Origin: Gammaproteobacteria bacterium
GTDB lineage: Bacteria; Pseudomonadota; Gammaproteobacteria; Nevskiales; Nevskiaceae
NCBI GenBank assembly: GCA_026398875.1
Contig: JAPLSB010000017.1
Location: 1 to 64,000, forward strand
Direction: 5' to 3'
Length of the DNA: 64,000 nucleotides
Shown here: positions 44,138-52,685 of the stretch, in pieces
How positions within the stretch are numbered: the first letter of the stretch is position 1
Layout: every line of letters starts with the position of its first letter
The notes under the pieces: generated by a model
Seen by the model: the letters and a program-made list of their open reading frames with translations, nothing else
Database searches by the model: none
Told to the model about the DNA's origin: nothing
Program-made: the position numbers and the translations under genes

Positions 44138-46510
44138 TTACGGCGCCGGGATCACCGTGTCGGTGCGGCGGCCGATGGTCTGGATGCGGGTATCCAGCGC
44201 AATCGGCGTTTCCGCCGTCGTGAACGGCGCAGTGCGCGGGAAGCGCTGCTGCAGGTACGCAGCGAACGCATGCTGTTCCGAGCCCGGCCGGGCAAAGGTC
44301 ACGCCGTAGGTGGCGAGGTCCGCAGCCGTGGTGCACAGCGGGTTCTGGCCGGTTTCCGCGATCAGGTAGACGCAGCGGCCGGCCTGCACGGCCGGGAACG
44401 GATAGCCGTCGCCGCCGCGCTGCAGGAAGCCGAGCGTGACCATGCGGAACGTGCGGCTGGCATCACCGACGATCGCGCCGTTCTGCACCACCACATCGGC
44501 AACCGTGCCGGCGGCCGCACCATTGGCGTCATCGATGCGCAGCGAGCGCACTCGATCGCCGGCGGCCCGCGTCGGGTCGTAGCTGAACGAGAAACCGCCG
44601 ATCTGCGGGAAACGGCCCTGCCGCGATGGCTGATTGGCGACGCCATGCTCGACCAGCGCGCGCAGTTCGGCAGCCGTCAGTTCGACGATGGCCAGACCGT
44701 TGTTGAACGACAGCGCGGTCTGGATATCGAACTGCGACACGTCGCCGGTCTGCTTGCCGGCAGCCGGAATGGCCTGCGGCGGCAGCAGGATGACTTCGTT
44801 CGGATTGGTCGAGCCGGGTGGCTGCTGCACTTCGCCGATCGCGGCGCGGATGCCGCCACCGTTCTTCAGCGAGATCGACACCGCTGGATCAACGGCCTGT
44901 GCCACGAACAGGTTGGCATCGGCACTGAGGTTGCCAAGGTTGGTTTCCTCGCCCCGGACGCCGAAGTTCGCCGAACCCGGTGCGCGGCCTTCGAGGAACA
45001 CCGAGGTGGCGCCGAACAGATTGCCTTCGCGCGCCACCAGCACGTCGCCGACGGCATCGGCGATCGCTGCCACTTCGGCAATCGGCGCCGGGTTGCCGAG
45101 CGCCGCGACACCCGCAGGATCGGTGGCATAGGCGCCATTGATGTCCGGATTCAGCGTCTGCGGAATGACGACACCGTCGTCGTCGAAGCCGACCATCAGA
45201 CGGCCGACATAGCGGTACTGGCCGTCGGTGTTGACCAGCAGCACCGGCTCGCCTTCGGCACTGGTGTAGACCTCCGGATACGTTCCGGCCGCCGTGTCGC
45301 CGGCCCGCAGACGATCGTTGCCGTCGGCAAGGATGGTGTCGGAACCGCCGCCGACAATGATGTCGACGCCCCTGAGCACTGGCGCCAGCTGGCGCTCGAT
45401 GTCGAGCACCTGCATGTGGGCCAGCAGCACGATCTTGTCGACGCCGGCGAGCCTGAGCGCATCGACCGATTCCTGGATCACTGCGGCCAGCGCCAGGATA
45501 TCGGCGGCGGTCGGAGTCGGGGCAAAGCCGGCCGGGCTGATCAGCACGCCGGCACCCGGCGAGCTGATCGTCGCCAGCGTCGGCGTGGTGGCACCGACCA
45601 CGCCGATGGTTTCGCCGTCGACTTCGAGCGTCACCGAGCGGGCGATCGAGTTCGGCGCCGCCGGGGCGCCATCGGCCACGACAGTCGGCGAAAGATTGGC
45701 GTCACCGGCGAAGTCGAGATTGGCCGACAGGTACGGGAACTGCGCACCTTCCCAGCCGGCATCGACCGTCACCAGATCGGCGACGCGAGCCGTGCCGACA
45801 TCGAAATCATGGTTGCCGAACGCCGAGGCCTGGATGCCGAGCGCGTTGAGGATTCGGATGTCGCCGCGGCCATCGCAGGAGCCCGGTGCGCCGCAGGTGC
45901 TGCCGACCAGCGACGCCAGCAGCGGATCGGAGCTGGCCGAGAAGAACGGGCTCGGAATGTAGTTGTCGCCGGATGACAGCGTCAGGCTGGCGTCCGGCAT
46001 GCTGTCCTGCAGCGCGCGCAGCACCGCCGACAGATTCGGGGCGTCCTCGATGGCAGGGCCGGCCGCTTCGAAGTCGGCCATGTGCAGCAGCTGCATCGTG
46101 AACGCGGCCGCGACCGGATTGACCGACACCGTCACCGTCGCCGTTGCGCTGCCGCCACGACCATCGGCCGTGGTGTAGCTGAAGCTGTCGGTGCCGGAAT
46201 AGCCGGGGCGCGGCACGTAGTCGATACGGGTGCCGGCAACGATCGTCGCATTGCCGTTGGCAGGCGCGGTAACGGCGGTGATCAGCAGGTTGTCGCCGTC
46301 CGCATCACTGTCGTTGACCAGCAGATCGAGCAGGTTCTGCGCGCTGCTGGCAGTCACCACGACGGTATCGGCGCTGGCAACCGGTGAAACGTTGGCCGCT
46401 TCGACCGGGACCTCGACCCGGACTTCGCGGACCTCGTCATCACATCCGGCAAGCGCCAGACTGGCGCCAAGGAAAACAGTAGCCAGCAGCGGCTTGCGGC
46501 GAAAGTTCAT
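44138..46510 (-). CDS. Lipoprotein with cadherin-like domain and 5'-nucleotidase/metallophosphatase domains
   Basis: 790 residues from the ATG at 46510, preceded by GGGAGAAG. The signal peptide ends in lipobox LALAGC. Residues about 35-130 form a cadherin-like domain (LLVNDSDADGDNLLITAVT, GYSGTDSFSYTTADGRGG). The metallophosphatase core follows: LLHMADFEAAG, LSSGDNYIP, then SAFGNHDFD near residue 230, and ILLAHMQVLD-like VLLAHMQ later. The C-terminal half is the 5'-nucleotidase substrate domain (SLKNGGGIRAAI, FNNGLAIVELTAAEL). It probably hydrolyses nucleotides or cyclic nucleotides outside the inner membrane. The first metal motif lacks the usual DxH His, as in some relatives. Confidence 0.8.
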   Translation of the reverse strand: MNFRRKPLLATVFLGASLALAGCDDEVREVRVEVPVEAANVSPVASADTVVVTASSAQNLLDLLVNDSDADGDNLLITAVTAPANGNATIVAGTRIDYVPRPGYSGTDSFSYTTADGRGGSATATVTVSVNPVAAAFTMQLLHMADFEAAGPAIEDAPNLSAVLRALQDSMPDASLTLSSGDNYIPSPFFSASSDPLLASLVGSTCGAPGSCDGRGDIRILNALGIQASAFGNHDFDVGTARVADLVTVDAGWEGAQFPYLSANLDFAGDANLSPTVVADGAPAAPNSIARSVTLEVDGETIGVVGATTPTLATISSPGAGVLISPAGFAPTPTAADILALAAVIQESVDALRLAGVDKIVLLAHMQVLDIERQLAPVLRGVDIIVGGGSDTILADGNDRLRAGDTAAGTYPEVYTSAEGEPVLLVNTDGQYRYVGRLMVGFDDDGVVIPQTLNPDINGAYATDPAGVAALGNPAPIAEVAAIADAVGDVLVAREGNLFGATSVFLEGRAPGSANFGVRGEETNLGNLSADANLFVAQAVDPAVSISLKNGGGIRAAIGEVQQPPGSTNPNEVILLPPQAIPAAGKQTGDVSQFDIQTALSFNNGLAIVELTAAELRALVEHGVANQPSRQGRFPQIGGFSFSYDPTRAAGDRVRSLRIDDANGAAAGTVADVVVQNGAIVGDASRTFRMVTLGFLQRGGDGYPFPAVQAGRCVYLIAETGQNPLCTTAADLATYGVTFARPGSEQHAFAAYLQQRFPRTAPFTTAETPIALDTRIQTIGRRTDTVIPAP

Positions 46511-46655
46511 CAAGGTCTTCTCCCGAGACAGGTTCGAAATGGCAATGCGACGGACGGTAGTCAGCGCAGATGACGATCGGGAGAAAAAATGTCGATGCTT
46601 CGTGCATGACAGATGAACAAGATTTGACAGCACCGACCATCACGGAGGGCCAGCG

Positions 46656-47429
46656 ATGAACGCAGCCAGCGCAACAGCGGATTCGGACACCACGACACCG
46701 GTGGCCATCGTCTTCGGCGTGGGCGCCGAACAGGGGATCGGCGCGGCGGTCTGTCGGCGCTTCGCCGCCGGCGGCCATCACGTGCTGGCGGCCGGGCGCA
46801 CCGCCGCGAAGATCGAGCAGGTGGTGGCCACGATCCAGGCGCGAGGCGGTTCGGCCGAAGCGGTGGTCACCGATGTCACCGACGAAGCCTCGGTGATCGC
46901 CGCGTTCGATCGCGCGATGCAGGGCACCGACGGCCGTGCGCCGGCCGATGCCGTGGTGTTCAACGCCGGCAACAACCAGATCATCGACTTCACCAAGCTG
47001 AGCGCTGCGCAGTTCGAGGACTTCTGGCGCGTCGGCTGCTACGCCGGCTTTCTGGTCGGCCGCGAAGCTGCGCGCCGGCTGCTGCCGCTGGGCCGCGGCA
47101 CGGTGATCTTCACCGGCGCCTCCGGCAGCCTGCGTGGCAAGCCGGGCTTTGCGCACTTCGCTGCCGCCAAGGCCGGCCTGCGGATGATCAGCCAGAGCAT
47201 GGCGCGCGAATACGGACCGAAGGGCCTGCATGTCGCGCATGTGCTGATCGACGGCGGCGTCGACGGCGACCGCCTGCGCCGGGCCATTCCGGGGATGGTC
47301 GAGCGGCTTGGCGCCGACGGCCTGCTGGATGTCGATTCGATCGCCGAGAACTACTGGCACCTGCACCGGCAGGGCCGCTCGGCCTGGACCCAGGAACTGG
47401 ATCTGCGGCCGCATCGCGAAGCGTTCTGA
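46656..47429 (+). CDS. SDR-family protein with the catalytic Tyr replaced by Phe
   Basis: A 257-residue short-chain dehydrogenase/reductase fold. The N-terminal cofactor loop is GVGAEQGIG, and VFNAGN is the NAG motif. The catalytic Ser is in TGASGSLRG. The usual YxxxK motif is FAAAK (GFAHFAAAKAG), the codon being TTC, so the catalytic Tyr is missing. The remaining fold is intact, so the product may use another residue or have a non-redox role. The gene is divergent from the nucleotidase gene and ends in an intrinsic terminator. Confidence 0.8.
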   Translation: MNAASATADSDTTTPVAIVFGVGAEQGIGAAVCRRFAAGGHHVLAAGRTAAKIEQVVATIQARGGSAEAVVTDVTDEASVIAAFDRAMQGTDGRAPADAVVFNAGNNQIIDFTKLSAAQFEDFWRVGCYAGFLVGREAARRLLPLGRGTVIFTGASGSLRGKPGFAHFAAAKAGLRMISQSMAREYGPKGLHVAHVLIDGGVDGDRLRRAIPGMVERLGADGLLDVDSIAENYWHLHRQGRSAWTQELDLRPHREAF

Positions 47430-47442
47430 CTTCGGCCGGCAC

Positions 47443-47475
47443 AAAAAAAGCCGCCCGCGCGTGGCGGGCGGCTTT
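47443..47475. terminator. Bidirectional intrinsic terminator
   Basis: A perfect 9-bp stem GCCGCCCGC/GCGGGCGGC (47450-47472) has seven A on its left and TTT on its right. It can end the rightward SDR transcript and, with seven U, the leftward small-protein transcript. Confidence 0.85.
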
Positions 47476-47488
47476 CTCCTGTCAGTCC

Positions 47489-47516
47489 GGCACCGCGCCG
47501 AAGCAGGCGCGGTGCC
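47489..47516 (-). terminator. Second hairpin after the small repeat-protein gene
   Basis: A perfect 11-bp stem GGCACCGCGCC/GGCGCGGTGCC with a 6-base loop lies 7 bases after the stop at 47523. It has no U tract of its own but stands in tandem with the terminator at 47443. Confidence 0.5.
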
Positions 47517-47522
47517 GATGCT

Positions 47523-47843
47523 TCAGCGGGCGCTGCGGGTCTTCTGCAGATGCGGGAACTTGGCCGCCTTCCAGGCTTCGATCGAACCCGCCTTCGGCGC
47601 AGTGCTCGCCGGCGCGGAATCGATCCGCCCGGTACCGGTCACCGACAGCGCCGGGAACTTGGCCTGCTTCCAGGCTTCGATCGACCCGGCTTCAGGCTGA
47701 TCGGCACGGGCCGGCGCTTCCTGCGCTGCAGTGCGCGTCAGTGCGGGGTTCTTGGCCTTGAGCCAGGCGGCGTTGTCGGCGTTGGCGGTCATGGCGAATG
47801 TGGCGGCGGCGATCAGGGCGGCAAAACGGAATGCGTTGGACAT
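47523..47843 (-). CDS. Small secreted protein with three W-x-x-AKxPxL repeats
   Basis: 106 residues from the ATG at 47843, preceded by GAGG with 7-base spacing. The signal peptide is MSNAFRFAALIAAATFAMTANA. The mature part has three copies of a short motif: NAAWLKAKNPAL, GSIEAWKQAKFPAL and GSIEAWKAAKFPHL, separated by Ala/Pro/Thr-rich spacers. The second and third copies are nearly identical at the DNA level (47553-47594 and 47652-47692), 99 bases apart, indicating a recent duplication. I know no named family. It is monocistronic with its own terminators. Confidence 0.7.
   Translation of the reverse strand: MSNAFRFAALIAAATFAMTANADNAAWLKAKNPALTRTAAQEAPARADQPEAGSIEAWKQAKFPALSVTGTGRIDSAPASTAPKAGSIEAWKAAKFPHLQKTRSAR
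47553..47692. repeat. 99-base-period direct repeat in the small secreted-protein gene
   Basis: Two copies of about 42 bases (47553-47594 and 47652-47692) share the core TTCCAGGCTTCGATCGA and the CGGGAACTTGGCC start, with only a few differences. They encode the last two GSIEAWK motifs. Confidence 0.8.
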
Positions 47844-47964
47844 GGGAATACCTCGTCTCGGACGAAAAGGGAATGCACAGCGAGACCCTTCATGAGTGAT
47901 GGCAGGGAAGGCCATCGGGCGAGGACGTCCGGAGGCGGCGGCCCGACGCCGCGTCCGGACCGGC

Positions 47965-48363
47965 TTACAGGCGCAGGCGCGCCGTGCTCAACCAGGTGCG
48001 GCTGCCGGCGCCGACCACCGGTGTGCGGAGCCGCCGTACGCCGGACGTCCCGGTTGCGAGACGCGGCGCATCAATCGACAGCGCCGACGGCGGCAGTGCG
48101 ATGAAGTCCGCGCCGGTCGGGGGCGATGCCAGAAGTACTGCATCGCCATCGCCGCCCAGACGACCGGCACGCACGGCGAGGTCGAGGCTGATGTCACAGC
48201 GCTCATCGCGGTCACTGGGTTGATCCGGGTGATCTGCAGCGATCACCTCATGCGCATCGCAGGGCTCAGCAGGCCACAAGCCGATGGCTTCGCAGGCATA
48301 GGCAACCCGCAACTGCAGCAGCAGCGCAAGAATGACGACCAGTAAGGGGTTGAGCTTTTTCAT
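47965..48363 (-). CDS. Small secreted hypothetical protein
   Basis: 132 residues starting MKKLNPLLVVILALLLQLRVAYA, a clear signal peptide. The mature part has Cys residues in ACEAIGLWPAEPCDAHEV and ERCDISLDL that could form disulfides, and ends TWLSTARLRL. No family recognised. It is divergent from the ECF sigma-factor gene and could be part of that regulon, but nothing in sequence proves it. Confidence 0.6.
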   Translation of the reverse strand: MKKLNPLLVVILALLLQLRVAYACEAIGLWPAEPCDAHEVIAADHPDQPSDRDERCDISLDLAVRAGRLGGDGDAVLLASPPTGADFIALPPSALSIDAPRLATGTSGVRRLRTPVVGAGSRTWLSTARLRL

Positions 48364-48665
48364 GGTGCAGTACGCACATTTTCGGTGCGCTACACGCCCA
48401 TTTCAAGAGCGCCCCTCTGAAAATCCATTCAACGGCTCGCCGATTCTCGAATAAATCGATGATTAAGCTATAAATTAATCGTAAGCCCACGTGCCCGGAC
48501 GCGCCTATCGTGCACTTATTTCGTGCAATCCTTCCGTGACAACGAACACACGGAGCGCCGGTGCGGCAGCAGATGCCGACCTTGCGCGTACGGCCGCGCG
48601 GCGGCGCGATGGACGCCGCCCGGCAAAGGACTGATCATCCCGCATCCCTCGCAAGGACTGTCCTC
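48364..48665. promoter_or_regulatory. Divergent promoter region upstream of the ECF sigma factor
   Basis: About 300 bases without a convincing gene. The section 48448-48482 is AT-rich and includes GATTAA-N8-TTAATC (48461-48480), a possible regulatory palindrome or promoter core. In-frame upstream ATGs for the sigma factor exist here but lack similarity. Confidence 0.35.
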
Positions 48666-49232
48666 ATGCCCCCGGCTGTCACCCGTACGCCGCCCGCTGG
48701 CATCGACACCGATACCCTGAGCCGCGCCGAGCAGGACGCGCTGTGGGGGAACCTGTATCCGGAACTCAAGGCACTGGCACGCAGCCGCCTTCGCCGTTCG
48801 TCCGACTTCACATTGCTCGACACCACGGCGCTGGTGAACCAGTCGTGCCTGCGGATGCTGGAAAGCCGCGTCAACCCGCTCGAAAGCCGGCAGCGCGGGC
48901 CGTTTTTCGCTTATGCAGCGGCGGCGATGCGATCGGTGGTCGTCGATCTCGCCCGGGAGCGGATGACCGACCGCCACGGCCACGGCGGGCTGCTGCGCAT
49001 CGACACGCAGGTGATCGGCAGCGCCGCCGCCATCGACCACGATCCGCTGCTGGTCGACACTGCACTGACGGCCTTGCGTGACCGCGAGCCCCGTCTGGCG
49101 CAAGTCGTCGAAATGCGCTTTTTCGGCGGCTTCACCGAAGCCGAGATCGCCGAGGCGCTGGGCATTTCCGAACGCAGCGTGCGCCGCGACTGGGAAAAGG
49201 CGCGCGTGCTGATGCGCATGCTGCTGGCCTGA
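48666..49232 (+). CDS. ECF-type RNA polymerase sigma factor
   Basis: 188 residues from the ATG at 48666, preceded by AAGGA with 8-base spacing. Region 2 is recognisable from LWGNLYPELKALARSRLRR and DTTALVNQSCLRMLE; region 4 has RFFGGFTEAEIAEALGISERSVRRDWEKARVLM. This matches the ECF subfamily that is usually paired with a Ser/Thr kinase, and the kinase gene starts 4 bases downstream. No anti-sigma factor is present, so activity may be controlled by the kinase. Confidence 0.88.
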   Translation: MPPAVTRTPPAGIDTDTLSRAEQDALWGNLYPELKALARSRLRRSSDFTLLDTTALVNQSCLRMLESRVNPLESRQRGPFFAYAAAAMRSVVVDLARERMTDRHGHGGLLRIDTQVIGSAAAIDHDPLLVDTALTALRDREPRLAQVVEMRFFGGFTEAEIAEALGISERSVRRDWEKARVLMRMLLA

Positions 49233-49236
49233 GTCG

Positions 49237-52074
49237 ATGGTCCCCTCGCTGTCGTCGCTGCCGGCCGAGCGCTGGGCGGAGTTTTCCCGGCTGCTGGATG
49301 CCTTGCTGGAACAGGCGCCCGAAGCACGGGCTGCCTGGCTGGGCGCGCTCGAACCGGCGCATGCCGATCTGGCGGCACTGCTGCGGCAAGCCGCCGAAAT
49401 CGATGGCGCCCCGCAGCCAGCCCTCCCGGTCATGCAGCCACCGCTGACGCCGATCGAGGACGATCCGTGGACCTTCGCAGCCGGCCGACCAGTGGGCCCG
49501 TATCGGCTGATCGCCCCGCTCGGTCAGGGCGGCATGGGCGAGGTCTGGAGCGCGCAGCGCATCGACGGCACGCTGAATCGCGAAGTGGCGCTGAAGCTGC
49601 CGCACACCTGGCTGCTGAATGCCGGAGCGCGGCTGCGGCTCGGCCGCGAGCGTGACTTCCTTGCCGGCCTCAGCCACCCGAACGTCGCCCAGCTGTTCGA
49701 TGCCGGCATTGCCGACGATGGCCAGCCGTGGATGGCGCTGGAGAAGGTCGATGGCCAGCGCATCGACAGCTGGTGCCGTACACGCCGGCTGCCGATTGCC
49801 GACCGCCTGCGGCTGTTCCTGCAGGTCATGGACGCGGTGTCGGCCGCCCACGCCCGGCTGATCGTCCACCGCGACATCAAGCCGTCCAACGTGCTGGTCA
49901 CTGACGAAGGCCGCGTCAAGCTGCTGGATTTCGGCATCGCCAAGCTGATCGATGACGACGGTCGCGGCGACCTCACCGAAATCACCCGGCTGGCCGGGCG
50001 CTCGGCAACACCGGAATACGCGGCCCCCGAACAGCTGTCGGGCGCCACGATCACCGCCGCCACCGATGTCTACGCGCTGGGTGTCCTGCTCTACGAACTG
50101 CTGTGCGGGCGCCGGCCGCGACCGGCGCGCCGCGACCGCGCCCGTGATGCCGACGACGAATCGCCGCTGCTGGCATCGAGCTTCGCCCCGCCCGATTTCC
50201 CGGCGCAGGCCGGCGGCCTCGACGTGGCCGGCTGGCGACGCGCGCTGGAAGGCGACCTCGACGCCATCCTGGCGCAGGCGCTGTCGGCGAAGCCTGAAGC
50301 GCGTTATGCCTCGGTCGAACGAATGGCCGAAGACCTGCGCCGGCATCTGGCCAGCGAACCGATCAGTGCCCGGCACATCACCGGCGTCGAACGGCTGCGC
50401 AAGTTCGCGCGCCGCAACCGCCTGGCGCTCGGCTCGGCAGTCGTGGTCAGCGTGTCGCTGCTCGCCGGCGGCGGCATCAGCCTGTGGCAGTCGCAGCGCG
50501 CCACCGCCGAAGCCCGGCGCGCCTCCGCCGAAGCGATCCGCGCGAATGCGACGCGGGATTTCCTGCTGAAGGTGTTCAATTCCTCAAGCCGGATCCAGGC
50601 CGCGGACCGGGCGCCGGGCTCGATCACCGCACGGGAAATGCTCGATGAGATCGTCGACGGCCTCGACGACAGCCTGGCCCGCCAACCGGAAGTGCAACTG
50701 GAACTGCTGGCGGCCGCGCAGGCGCTGTACCGGCAGTGGTATCTGCCGGAGCGCGCCAGCCTGGCCCACGCACGCTACCGAGCGATCGTCAAACGGCTTG
50801 CCGGCCCCACCGATCCGCGCATCATCGCCAGCCGCATCGAAGAAGCCGCGACGCTCAACGAGTCGGACCGCCGGGACGCAGCGCTCTCGCTGCTCACTGA
50901 AACGCGGCCACTGCTGGTGCGCGGAGGGCATCTGGGCACTCCGCTGGAGGCCGAGTGGACCGTGGAATGGACGCGCTTCAATCGACCGCTGACCAGCGTG
51001 ACCCGCGAGGTGATCGCCGGATTCGAGCGCGCGACACGGCTCTATCGCGACCATGCCGACGACAGCGGTCCGGCTCGCTGGACCGAGTTCTACTGGGCCA
51101 AGGCGTTGCTCGCGGACGGACGACCCGACGAGGCGAAGCCGGTGCTCGAAGCGCTGCGCCTGCGCCAGCAGAAGGACTCGGCCGACAACGACTGGCAGGT
51201 CTCGCTCACGATCGCGGCGATCGGCGAAGCCTTGCTGGCGCTGGGCGACCGGGTGGCCGCGTCTGCGAGCGTGGAGCAAGGCCACCGCCTGATCCTCGCG
51301 ACCTTCGGCCGCGATGTCATGGCCTATTCGAGCAGCTTCGCCATGCGGGTTGACCTGGAGCTGCTCGCCGGCAATACCGACGCAGCGCTCGCGATGATCG
51401 ACGATGAACTGGCCGTGTACGCGGACTTGCGGCGCAAGCTCGGCACGGCTGGGGCAGACGGGATCGACGTGATCAGCATCGACGCCGACACGTCGATGCT
51501 CGTCGCACTGAAGGCCCGGGCGCTGCTGCAGCGCGGTGGCTGCGGGGACACCGAAGCGACGCTGCGGTCACGACTGCCGACCATGGTCGACTACCCCGAC
51601 ATGCCGATCACCATCGCCGATGCCCACGTCATCGCCGGCCAATGCGCCAAGCTGCGCGGCGACCGCAAGACGGCGCTGCAGGAATTCACGGCTGCCCGTG
51701 ACCGCTATCGGGCATTGCCGGGCTTCTACATCCCGGCGATGAATGGCCGAGCGCGATGGGCAGAGGTGCTGATCGACAGCGGCGACTCGGAGGCGCTCGG
51801 AATCGCCCGCACCGAACTGCAGATGCTGCGCACCCTGATCGCCGATCGCGAACTGCCGGTCCGGGTCAGGATCGATCAGGCACTGGCCGAGATAGCGCTG
51901 CGTCAGGGGGACACCACAACGGCTGCCGTCGGCAACCGCGACGTGGCCGCAGGCCTTGCCAGGTTCGAAAAGCGCATCACGCCGACCGAGCGGGCGGCGC
52001 TGCACCAGCGCCATGCGGCGCTGGCCGAGGCGATCAGGCTCGCAACCGCCCGGCCGCCTTCGCCAGCTCGGTGA
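49237..52074 (+). CDS. Transmembrane serine/threonine protein kinase with C-terminal TPR-like sensor
   Basis: 945 residues. The kinase domain spans about residues 88-375: Gly loop GQGGMGEVW, VALKLP Lys, catalytic VHRDIKPSNVLV near 209, DFGIAKL, and activation-loop ATPEYAAPEQL. A single membrane span (LALGSAVVVSVSLLAGGGISLW, about 397-418) follows, so the C-terminal about 520 residues lie outside the cytoplasm. This part is helical and TPR-like (LLAAAQALYRQWYLPERASLAHARY, LLAGNTDAALAMIDDELAVYADL). It is coupled to the ECF factor, which it may phosphorylate. The stop overlaps the converging eda gene by 41 bases. Confidence 0.88.
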   Translation: MVPSLSSLPAERWAEFSRLLDALLEQAPEARAAWLGALEPAHADLAALLRQAAEIDGAPQPALPVMQPPLTPIEDDPWTFAAGRPVGPYRLIAPLGQGGMGEVWSAQRIDGTLNREVALKLPHTWLLNAGARLRLGRERDFLAGLSHPNVAQLFDAGIADDGQPWMALEKVDGQRIDSWCRTRRLPIADRLRLFLQVMDAVSAAHARLIVHRDIKPSNVLVTDEGRVKLLDFGIAKLIDDDGRGDLTEITRLAGRSATPEYAAPEQLSGATITAATDVYALGVLLYELLCGRRPRPARRDRARDADDESPLLASSFAPPDFPAQAGGLDVAGWRRALEGDLDAILAQALSAKPEARYASVERMAEDLRRHLASEPISARHITGVERLRKFARRNRLALGSAVVVSVSLLAGGGISLWQSQRATAEARRASAEAIRANATRDFLLKVFNSSSRIQAADRAPGSITAREMLDEIVDGLDDSLARQPEVQLELLAAAQALYRQWYLPERASLAHARYRAIVKRLAGPTDPRIIASRIEEAATLNESDRRDAALSLLTETRPLLVRGGHLGTPLEAEWTVEWTRFNRPLTSVTREVIAGFERATRLYRDHADDSGPARWTEFYWAKALLADGRPDEAKPVLEALRLRQQKDSADNDWQVSLTIAAIGEALLALGDRVAASASVEQGHRLILATFGRDVMAYSSSFAMRVDLELLAGNTDAALAMIDDELAVYADLRRKLGTAGADGIDVISIDADTSMLVALKARALLQRGGCGDTEATLRSRLPTMVDYPDMPITIADAHVIAGQCAKLRGDRKTALQEFTAARDRYRALPGFYIPAMNGRARWAEVLIDSGDSEALGIARTELQMLRTLIADRELPVRVRIDQALAEIALRQGDTTTAAVGNRDVAAGLARFEKRITPTERAALHQRHAALAEAIRLATARPPSPAR

Positions 52075-52657
52075 TGCCAGCCCAGTCGCCGGCCGCGATC
52101 AGCGGCTGCGGCGCCAGCCATGAGCCGCCGACGCAGGCGACGTTCGGAAGCGCCAGGTAGCCATGGGCGCTGGCGGCATCGATGCCGCCGGTCGGGCAGA
52201 ACAGCACGTCGGAAAACACCGAGGCCAGCGCCTTCAGCAGCGGAATGCCGCCGGCCGGCTGCGCAGGAAACAGCTTCAGCGCGCGGAAACCGGCGTCACG
52301 CGCCGCCATCACTTCGCTTGGCGTCATCGTCCCCGGCAGGAACGGCAGGCCGGACTTGTTGACGGCATCGAGCAGCGCCGGCGTCGCGCCCGGGCTGACC
52401 GCGAACTGGGCGCCTGCCGTGATCGCGGCCAGCACGTCGGAAGGACCGGTCACGGTCCCGACGCCGACGATGGCATCCGGCACCGCCGCGCGAATGGCGC
52501 GCACGCAGTCCAGCGCCACCGGCGTGCGCATCGTCACTTCCAGCACGCGAATACCACCGGCCACCAGCGCCTGCGCCAGCGGCACGGCGTGCTTCAGTTC
52601 ATGGAGGACGATCACCGGCATCACCGGGCCGGCCTTGAGGATGTCGACAATCTGCAT
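52034..52657 (-). CDS. eda: 2-dehydro-3-deoxy-phosphogluconate (KDPG) aldolase
   Basis: 207 residues from the ATG at 52657 (MQIVDILKAGPVMPVIVLH). Catalytic Glu is in LEVTMRT and the Schiff-base Lys in RALKLFPAQ (about residue 132); GTVTGPSDV and PTGGIDAASA are phosphate- and substrate-loop regions. It splits KDPG into pyruvate and glyceraldehyde-3-phosphate. It lies 28 bases after edd in the same orientation. The 3' end overlaps the opposing kinase gene by 41 bases. Confidence 0.93.
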   Translation of the reverse strand: MQIVDILKAGPVMPVIVLHELKHAVPLAQALVAGGIRVLEVTMRTPVALDCVRAIRAAVPDAIVGVGTVTGPSDVLAAITAGAQFAVSPGATPALLDAVNKSGLPFLPGTMTPSEVMAARDAGFRALKLFPAQPAGGIPLLKALASVFSDVLFCPTGGIDAASAHGYLALPNVACVGGSWLAPQPLIAAGDWAGITELAKAAGRLRA

Positions 52658-52685
52658 GTGAGCGGTCTCTCTTATTGTTCTGGGG

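Noticed and set aside
48461-48480. GATTAA-N8-TTAATC as a definite operator
   Set aside because: The arms are short and AT-rich, as expected by chance in a promoter, so it is mentioned only as a possibility.
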